DNA of 8,710 bases from Clostridia bacterium (GTDB taxonomy: Bacteria > Bacillota > Clostridia > Oscillospirales > Acutalibacteraceae), in the NCBI GenBank assembly GCA_017519685.1, contig JAFWRV010000012.1:1-8710 (forward strand), written 5' to 3'. Under the pieces are notes generated by a model. That model was not told where the DNA came from, did no database searches, and saw nothing but the letters and a program-made list of their open reading frames with translations. Within the stretch, counting starts at the first letter, position 1; every line of letters begins with the position of its first letter. Below, in pieces: positions 3,957 to 8,710 of this stretch. The position numbers and the translations under genes are program-made.

Positions 3957-5996
3957 ATGAAAACCGGTTTCCGTTCCACGGTGGCTCTGATTCTTTGTTT
4001 CCTTATGGTAATAACGGTTTTCACCGCCTGTTCTTTCAAAAAAGCGAATAACGATAACACGTCAACAACTGTCATACCCGATGATAACTGGCAGCAGGGT
4101 GACGGCTATTATCAGCCCGTTACTGTTGACGGCGTTGAACTTGCGGAAATCGTTCAGAAGGCGATAGGCGATGAAGCATCGGGATTCAACGGCGATCTCA
4201 ATTCTCTTTCAAAAGACCAGATAAGCAAGGTCAGACAGGTTGCCGCCGTTGAAGGATATGTTGTCAAGACAGACGATGACGGAAAGACCGTCATTCAGAA
4301 GGATAATCTCGGTGTCACGGAGGCGGCTTCCGAGGTTTACAGCGAAGTTATGTCTCAGGCAGAGCTCGAAAATCAGACAAACCTTACTCCTTCCGAGTAT
4401 GAAAAAGTTTCAAGAATAGCCGAAGACAGAGGCGTTACCGCCGTTACAAACGAAAAAGGCAACGTAACCATTTTACAGAAAGAAACCACCACGGCGGCTC
4501 CCGCTCCTCAGCAGACAAACGGGGCAACCACGGAGGCGGTTTCCGACAAGGGCTTCTTTGACAATCTTTTTGATAAAGACAAGAAGACCTCCGAAAACAA
4601 GCAGACAAACGCTCCTAATCAGACGGAAAAACCCATTTCAACCGTCGCTCCCTCCTATGTTCCGTCAAGCCGCAAGCCCACCGAAACCTACACTCTCGCA
4701 GTCAACACAACCGCCGTTACAAAATCGGTCGGCAACACAGTCGGCAATAATTCAAACAGCATCTTTGTCAAAAACGCGATGACACCCGACGGCGGCACTG
4801 TTGCGGTCGGCACAACCATGACCGATGAAGAAGGCAAAACACTTGATTATTCAAGCGGTCTTATCGCCAAGTTCAATTCAGACGGCAAAAAGGCGTGGTC
4901 CCATATTCTCACCGCGAACGACCTTATCTCTTTTGACAATGTCACCTCGCTTTCCGACGGAAGCATAATAGTTGTCGGCACCACTCTTGCATCAAACCTT
5001 GTTCCCGATGAGGATTATAAATGCAAAGGTTCCGTTGAAGGAATCATTGTCAAATATTCCGCCTCGGGTGAAAGAAGCTGGATTAAAACCTTCGGCGGAA
5101 GCGAAGGCGATCTGATTTATGCCGTTTATCCCTCGGCTGACGGCGGCATTCTCATCGGCGGCAAGAGCACCAGCTCTGACTTCAACCTCAAGAATGTCGG
5201 CTCAAATCCGACCAAAGCTTATGTCGCAAAGCTCGACTCAAACGCCAATCCGATATGGGTCAGCGCTCTGACCGGCAACAAGCACTGCGCGGTTTATGAC
5301 ATCGCTCAGGCAGGCGACGGCACAATCTACGCGATTACCGATACCGTCTGCGCCGACGGCGATTTCGCGAAGCTTGATAAAACTCTCACCAGAAGACACG
5401 CCGTAATTTCCAGACTCTCCCCCTCGGGCAGTTACCGGTGGAGCAAAGTAATCTGGGAAAGCGGAACGGTTAACTTCCAGAATATCGCCGTAGCTCCCGA
5501 TGGCGGCGTTGTTGCCGCGGGTCAGTATTCCGCTTCATCAAACGGAAACGAAGGCATATTCAAGGGTATGTATAACGGCGGTCAGCCCGGCACATTTGAC
5601 GGAGGCATTGTCAAATTCACGCCTGACGGCTCAAAAGAATGGGTTGTTCCCCTTGTCGGTTTCCAGAATGACTTCGTCACGGGTATAACACCCGTTAACG
5701 GCGGCTTCGCGGTTTCGGGATTCACAACCTCGACCAACAGAAACTTCAGCTTTGAAAACAAGGGTGAGTTTGACTCGTTCGTTTATATCGTCACAAAAGA
5801 CGGCGCGCTTCAGGCGTCTTCACCTCTCGCCGGAACTCTTTCCGACAGAGCGATGGATATCTGCGGAAACGGCAAAACTGTTTATCTCTGCGGCAGTACC
5901 GGTTCATCCGACCTTGATTTCGCGTCGGTTGACTTCCACGGCACAGCGGACAAAACCGCGGCATTCATCTATAAATTCACTCTTACTCAGGTCTAA
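3957..5996 (+). CDS. Surface lipoprotein with a predicted seven-bladed beta-propeller
   Basis: I do not recognise a named family. A strong AGGGGG site (3945-3950) lies 6 nt before the ATG. Residues 1-24 are a lipoprotein-type signal ending VFTAC, with C25 the likely lipidated residue. The lipobox is imperfect, with Phe at -3. Residues 58-175 contain two diverged copies of a ~55-residue module, each ending in a G-x-V-x-x-x-x-x-x-G-x-x-T-x-x-QK pattern (first ends at 115, second at 175). Residues 176-260 are a Thr/Asn/Pro/Lys-rich, probably disordered linker. Residues 268-676 contain seven repeats of a motif (x-PDGG-x-x-x-x-G, then x-x-VK-x-x-x-x-G-x-x-x-W), starting near 268, 325, 387, 446, 507, 573 and 631, as expected for a seven-bladed propeller. 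The seventh lacks its last Trp strand, which may be supplied by an N-terminal strand. It would sit on the outer face of the membrane, perhaps binding a ligand or polymer. It has its own terminator. Confidence 0.85.
   Translation: MKTGFRSTVALILCFLMVITVFTACSFKKANNDNTSTTVIPDDNWQQGDGYYQPVTVDGVELAEIVQKAIGDEASGFNGDLNSLSKDQISKVRQVAAVEGYVVKTDDDGKTVIQKDNLGVTEAASEVYSEVMSQAELENQTNLTPSEYEKVSRIAEDRGVTAVTNEKGNVTILQKETTTAAPAPQQTNGATTEAVSDKGFFDNLFDKDKKTSENKQTNAPNQTEKPISTVAPSYVPSSRKPTETYTLAVNTTAVTKSVGNTVGNNSNSIFVKNAMTPDGGTVAVGTTMTDEEGKTLDYSSGLIAKFNSDGKKAWSHILTANDLISFDNVTSLSDGSIIVVGTTLASNLVPDEDYKCKGSVEGIIVKYSASGERSWIKTFGGSEGDLIYAVYPSADGGILIGGKSTSSDFNLKNVGSNPTKAYVAKLDSNANPIWVSALTGNKHCAVYDIAQAGDGTIYAITDTVCADGDFAKLDKTLTRRHAVISRLSPSGSYRWSKVIWESGTVNFQNIAVAPDGGVVAAGQYSASSNGNEGIFKGMYNGGQPGTFDGGIVKFTPDGSKEWVVPLVGFQNDFVTGITPVNGGFAVSGFTTSTNRNFSFENKGEFDSFVYIVTKDGALQASSPLAGTLSDRAMDICGNGKTVYLCGSTGSSDLDFASVDFHGTADKTAAFIYKFTLTQV
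5947..5975 (+). promoter_or_regulatory. Possible internal promoter for the oxidoreductase gene
   Basis: CGGACA (5947-5952, 4 of 6) and TATAAA (5970-5975, 5 of 6) are 17 nt apart inside the end of the lipoprotein gene. I looked here because no promoter fits between the terminator and the next gene. Transcripts from it would still cross the terminator at 6013-6040. This is weak evidence. Confidence 0.25.
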
Positions 5997-6012
5997 GATA
6001 GTTTTAACATAC

Positions 6013-6040
6013 TGCCCTCTCGTCAGAGAGGGCATTTTTT
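6013..6040 (+). terminator. Terminator after the lipoprotein gene
   Basis: A perfect 9-bp stem, TGCCCTCTC (6013-6021) with GAGAGGGCA (6026-6034), closes a GTCA loop and is followed by six T (6035-6040). The ribosome binding site of the next gene begins 2 bases later. Confidence 0.93.
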
Positions 6041-6055
6041 AAGAGGTGATACTGT

Positions 6056-7357
6056 ATGAAAATTACGGTTGCGGGAGCGGGTCACGGCGGTCTTGCCGCG
6101 GGCGCGCTGCTTTCAAAAAACGGCCACGACGTGACTGTTTACGAAAAGAATGACAGAGACTCCCTCGGTCACGACTGGGAGGACAGATTCACGTTTTCGC
6201 TTCTCAGCGATATTACCGGTGAGGAAATTCCCGATGACTCATGGAGATACAGAGGCGACTGCGCTTTCGTCAGCCCGTCATACAGAACACGGGTCGTGAT
6301 AAATTACACGGATGAAAACAGGCAGAAAATCATGCAGCGCAAAACCGTTATGAAGATGCTTCTTGATTTTGCCGAAAAATGCGGGGTCAGATTCCGTTTC
6401 AATACCGAAGTTCTGTCCGCCGTAACGGAAAACGGAGCGGTTACGGGAATCAGAACCGCCGACGGGGAAATACTTTCCGACCTTGTAATTGACGCCGCCG
6501 GTGTTTTTTCGCCCGTGAGAACTTCGCTTCCCGACAGTTTCAATATCGAGAAAACTCCCTCGCGCGGAGATGTATTTTACGCCCGGAGGGCTTATTATAA
6601 TAAAATCGGCGACACCGTGCCTGATATTCCTTTTGAGGTCTTTCTCTGCCACAACCGCGAGCAGGGCCTCTCCTGGTGCTGTATCAACAGGGATTCGGTT
6701 GACATCCTGATAGGCAGAATCGATCCTCCCGGCGACGACCTGATAAACAAGCATCTTGAAAAATTCCGCAAAGACCATCCCTGTACCGGTGAAACGGTTT
6801 TACACGGCGGCTACGACGGAGTGATACCGGTGCGCCGTCCCCTTTCGCTCATGGTGGCCGATGGTTACGCCGCGGTCGGTGACAGCGCGTTTATGACAAC
6901 GCCGATGAACGGAATGGGAATAGACCTCTCCTTAAACGCCGGAAAGCTGCTCGCGGAAACGATCGGCGCCTCCGGAAAGGCGGACATTGACACTCTCTGG
7001 AAATACAACCGCGATTTTCACCTTCTTTACGGCGGAATCACCTCAAAAAACGAGGGCCTTAAAAACGCCCTGCTTGAAATGCCGGGCGAAGGCGTTGACT
7101 TTCTTTTTGACAGCGCCGTAATTCAGTCCTCGGACCTTGCGGGCGCGGGTTCAAAAACGAGCGTTTCATCGCTGCTCGGAAAATTCGTCCGCGGAATGAA
7201 AGCGCCGAAATATTTCTTTGCCCTGCTCGGCGGTCTTATGAAGGGCGCAAAAATGAAAAAAGCGTTTGAGTCCGCCCCCGTAAAATATGACAGGGACGCG
7301 GTAAACGCCTGGCAGGAAGCGGTAAAATCAACCGTTTTGCCGGTAACAAGAAGCTGA
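6056..7357 (+). CDS. FAD-dependent oxidoreductase, FixC/geranylgeranyl reductase-like
   Basis: This flavoprotein of 433 aa has unknown substrate. The start is set by GAGGTGAT (6043-6050), an exact match to the 16S anti-Shine-Dalgarno end, 5 nt before the ATG. The N-terminal Rossmann fold has G7-x-G9-x-x-G12 and an acidic residue E30 after the second strand, typical of FAD binding. DLVIDAAG (142-149) is the third FAD-contacting stretch. AAVGDSAFMTTPMNGMGID (272-290) is the GD motif followed by the Pro/Gly loop seen in COG0644-type dehydrogenases (FixC, geranylgeranyl reductases). There is no C-terminal ferredoxin domain, signal peptide or membrane anchor, so it is probably cytoplasmic. The C-terminal ~100 residues are not recognised. 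Membrane lipid or pigment reduction is possible by family analogy only. No terminator is visible after it, so transcripts may run into the 5S unit. Confidence 0.85.
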   Translation: MKITVAGAGHGGLAAGALLSKNGHDVTVYEKNDRDSLGHDWEDRFTFSLLSDITGEEIPDDSWRYRGDCAFVSPSYRTRVVINYTDENRQKIMQRKTVMKMLLDFAEKCGVRFRFNTEVLSAVTENGAVTGIRTADGEILSDLVIDAAGVFSPVRTSLPDSFNIEKTPSRGDVFYARRAYYNKIGDTVPDIPFEVFLCHNREQGLSWCCINRDSVDILIGRIDPPGDDLINKHLEKFRKDHPCTGETVLHGGYDGVIPVRRPLSLMVADGYAAVGDSAFMTTPMNGMGIDLSLNAGKLLAETIGASGKADIDTLWKYNRDFHLLYGGITSKNEGLKNALLEMPGEGVDFLFDSAVIQSSDLAGAGSKTSVSSLLGKFVRGMKAPKYFFALLGGLMKGAKMKKAFESAPVKYDRDAVNAWQEAVKSTVLPVTRS

Positions 7358-7382
7358 AAATTAAAAAATTATTAAAAAAACC

Positions 7383-7411
7383 TTGACAAACAGCAAAACG
7401 GGTATTATAAT
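7383..7411 (+). promoter_or_regulatory. Perfect-consensus promoter of the 5S rRNA gene
   Basis: TTGACA (7383-7388) and TATAAT (7406-7411) with a 17-nt spacer match the sigma-A consensus fully. An A-rich stretch (7358-7382) upstream resembles an UP element. The predicted start is near 7418, some 28 nt before the mature 5S. Confidence 0.93.
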
Positions 7412-7424
7412 AACGGAGCATTCA

Positions 7425-7444
7425 AAAAACGCCGAAGCGTTTTT
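7425..7444 (+). other. Hairpin directly before the 5S rRNA
   Basis: AAAAACGC (7425-7432) and GCGTTTTT (7437-7444) form a perfect 8-bp stem with a CGAA loop, ending one base before the predicted mature 5S. It may guide 5' processing or protect the precursor. Confidence 0.6.
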
Positions 7445-7445
7445 A

Positions 7446-7561
7446 GTTGGTGTTGATGACGTTGAGGGTCCACCCGTTCCCATCCCGAACACGGTAGTTA
7501 AGCTCAACAGTGCCGAAAATACTTGGACGGCAGCGTCCCGGGAAGATAGGTCGACGCCAAC
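7446..7561 (+). rRNA. rrf: 5S ribosomal RNA
   Basis: About 116 nt with the expected 5S architecture. The terminal helix I pairs 7446-7455 with 7552-7561, helix II pairs GTTGAG with CTCAAC, the conserved loop C segment is CCATCCCGAACACGG (7480-7494), followed by TAGTTAAGCTC, and a distal stem GGACG/CGTCC is present. It is a large-subunit rRNA. The ends were set from the terminal helix and could be off by one or two bases. No 16S, 23S or tRNA gene is next to it, and it has its own promoter and terminator, so it is an isolated 5S transcription unit. No mutation likely to break the fold was noticed. Confidence 0.96.
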
Positions 7562-7569
7562 ACAACAGG

Positions 7570-7598
7570 CAACCATCCAATAGGATGGTTGTTTTTTT
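7570..7598 (+). terminator. Terminator of the 5S rRNA unit
   Basis: A perfect 9-bp stem, CAACCATCC (7570-7578) with GGATGGTTG (7583-7591), closes an AATA loop and is followed by seven T (7592-7598). It begins 8 bases after the mature 5S and would also stop readthrough from the oxidoreductase gene. Confidence 0.95.
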
Positions 7599-7599
7599 A

Positions 7600-7628
7600 T
7601 TTACTTTTATTTTTCTTTATGATATAAT
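7600..7628 (+). promoter_or_regulatory. Promoter of the beta-galactosidase gene
   Basis: TTTACT (7600-7605, 4 of 6) and a perfect TATAAT (7623-7628) are 17 nt apart, just after the 5S terminator. The predicted start near 7635 gives a leader of about 31 nt. I saw no clear operator or catabolite-control site around it. Confidence 0.65.
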
Positions 7629-7665
7629 TATAAGGTAAAACATTATATATGTCAGGAGACCGCTT

Positions 7666-8710
7666 ATGAACGAACTCAGATATTGGGAAAATCCTTATAT
7701 TATAGGTGAAAACAAAGAGGAGGGCCACAATAATACCCTGCCGCGCAAAACCGTGAAGGATGCCGTTTCCGGGACTCCCGCTCCGGATTATCTCTCTCTT
7801 AACGGAACGTGGAAATTCCGCTGGCAGATGGGAGTTGACTCCGTCGCGACGGATTACTACGCGGAAGATTATGACGACAGCTCGTGGGATGACATCACGG
7901 TTCCGTCGCTCTGGCAGCTTAAGGGCTACGGAAAGCCGATTTATCTGTGCGCCTTTTTCCCGAAGGCGATTTCAACCGTCAAAAGCGAGATTCCCTCAAT
8001 CAGCCATTCGCTCAATGAGCTCGGTGTTTACCGCCGCAGTTTCACTTTACCCGAAAATTTCGAGGGTAAGAGAATTTTCATTAATTTCGGCGCGGTCAAA
8101 GCAGGCTTTTTCCTCTATATAAACTCCCGCCGTATCGGTTATTCGCAGGGCTCGATGACTCCCGCGGAGTTTGATATCACGGATTATGTTAAAAAAGGTG
8201 AAAATAAAATCACCGTCGAGGTTTACAGATACACCGACGGCACTTATCTTGAGGACCAGGATATGTGGTTCCTCAGCGGTATTTACAGAAACGTTTATAT
8301 CTATGCGGAGGAAAAACTCTGCATACGCGATTTCTTTGCCGATACGTCTCTTTCCGACAATTACAAGGACGGCGTTCTCAATCTTGAGGTTACGCTTGAA
8401 AATACCGAAAAATCCGAAATTGATTGCTCTGTCGATGTTGCTCTGATTGAAAACGGAAAACCCGTTAAGGTGGTTTCCGACAAGCCCGTGGCAAAGCTCG
8501 GAAAAACCGTTTTGCGCTATAACTACATCGAAAAGAACGCAAGGGTATGGAGCGCAGAAAATCCCGAACTCTATCAGCTTGTTATCGCCCTTAAAAAAGG
8601 GAAAGAAATCCTTTCGGTCAAATCAATCAGAATCGGCTTCAGAAGAACCGAAATCAAAGGAAATGTCCTTTATATTAACGGTAAAAAGGTAATTATCAAG
8701 GGTGTCAACC
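7666..8710 (+). CDS. lacZ: Beta-galactosidase, GH2 family (LacZ-type), 3' end outside the window
   Basis: This enzyme hydrolyses terminal beta-galactosides such as lactose. The frame is open from the ATG at 7666 to the window edge (348 complete codons) with no stop. AGGAG (7654-7658) lies 7 nt before the start. The sequence follows LacZ: WENP near the start (7-10), NGTWKFRW (46-53) opening the sugar-binding jelly-roll domain, VPSLWQLKGYGKPIY (79-93), GVYRRSFTLP (120-129), and YLEDQDMWFLSGIYRNV (194-210), which corresponds to the E. coli segment holding the substrate-contacting Asp201. An Ig-like domain spans about 220-325, and INGKKVIIKGVN (337-348) marks the start of the TIM barrel. The catalytic glutamates would lie outside the window. 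There is no signal peptide, so it is cytoplasmic, implying a galactoside importer elsewhere. At about a third of the usual ~1000 aa, the truncation is from the window edge, not mutation. Confidence 0.95.
   Translation, partial: MNELRYWENPYIIGENKEEGHNNTLPRKTVKDAVSGTPAPDYLSLNGTWKFRWQMGVDSVATDYYAEDYDDSSWDDITVPSLWQLKGYGKPIYLCAFFPKAISTVKSEIPSISHSLNELGVYRRSFTLPENFEGKRIFINFGAVKAGFFLYINSRRIGYSQGSMTPAEFDITDYVKKGENKITVEVYRYTDGTYLEDQDMWFLSGIYRNVYIYAEEKLCIRDFFADTSLSDNYKDGVLNLEVTLENTEKSEIDCSVDVALIENGKPVKVVSDKPVAKLGKTVLRYNYIEKNARVWSAENPELYQLVIALKKGKEILSVKSIRIGFRRTEIKGNVLYINGKKVIIKGVN

Noticed and set aside
7383..7583. 66-residue frame over the 5S region
   Set aside because: It is a chance translation of the promoter and the 5S rRNA itself.
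7760..8692. Three alternative frames (7760-8122, 8171-8446, 8447-8692) within the lacZ region
   Set aside because: The continuous frame from 7666 matches GH2 beta-galactosidase throughout, and these are other-frame shadows. There is no sign of a frameshift.

Overview
The window looks like chromosome from a Gram-positive, anaerobic Clostridia-type bacterium, most likely an Oscillospirales/Ruminococcaceae-like gut or rumen lineage. This rests on moderately GC-rich genes separated by AT-rich spacers, strong AGGAGG-type ribosome binding sites, sigma-A type promoters, a low-GC Gram-positive style 5S rRNA, a secreted protein resembling the Clostridia-enriched DUF4474 family, a lipoprotein, and a GH2 beta-galactosidase. 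The taxonomic placement is inference; no 16S or other marker is present.

Layout from left to right. Bases 1-187 hold back-to-back promoters: a perfect-consensus one firing left out of the window and one driving a secreted cysteine-rich DUF4474-like protein (188-1507, +). Bases 1508-2234 carry no gene. They hold two terminator hairpins, each preceded by a copy of the same ~40-nt sequence, and two inverted copies of a structured ~90-bp intergenic repeat, plus a degenerate partial copy and a 19-nt triplicate. Bases 2235-3777 are a minus-strand DNA repair pair: endonuclease III (nth) followed by an OGG1-type 8-oxoguanine glycosylase. Across a 179-bp divergent promoter region lies a large surface lipoprotein with a predicted seven-bladed beta-propeller (3957-5996, +). 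A terminator follows, with an FAD-dependent oxidoreductase (6056-7357, +) immediately after it. Next come an isolated 5S rRNA transcription unit with its own perfect promoter and terminator (7383-7598), and the first third of a LacZ-type beta-galactosidase that runs off the right edge (7666 onward, +).

The two glycosylases form the only clear functional pair: both act in base excision repair of oxidised bases, one mainly on purines and the other on pyrimidines, and they are probably co-transcribed. The other genes look like independent single-gene units. I see no defence system, transposase, phage gene or CRISPR array. The most interesting material is non-coding: the structured inverted repeats with stem changes that keep pairing, the lone 5S gene, and a leftward promoter that closely resembles the 5S promoter.
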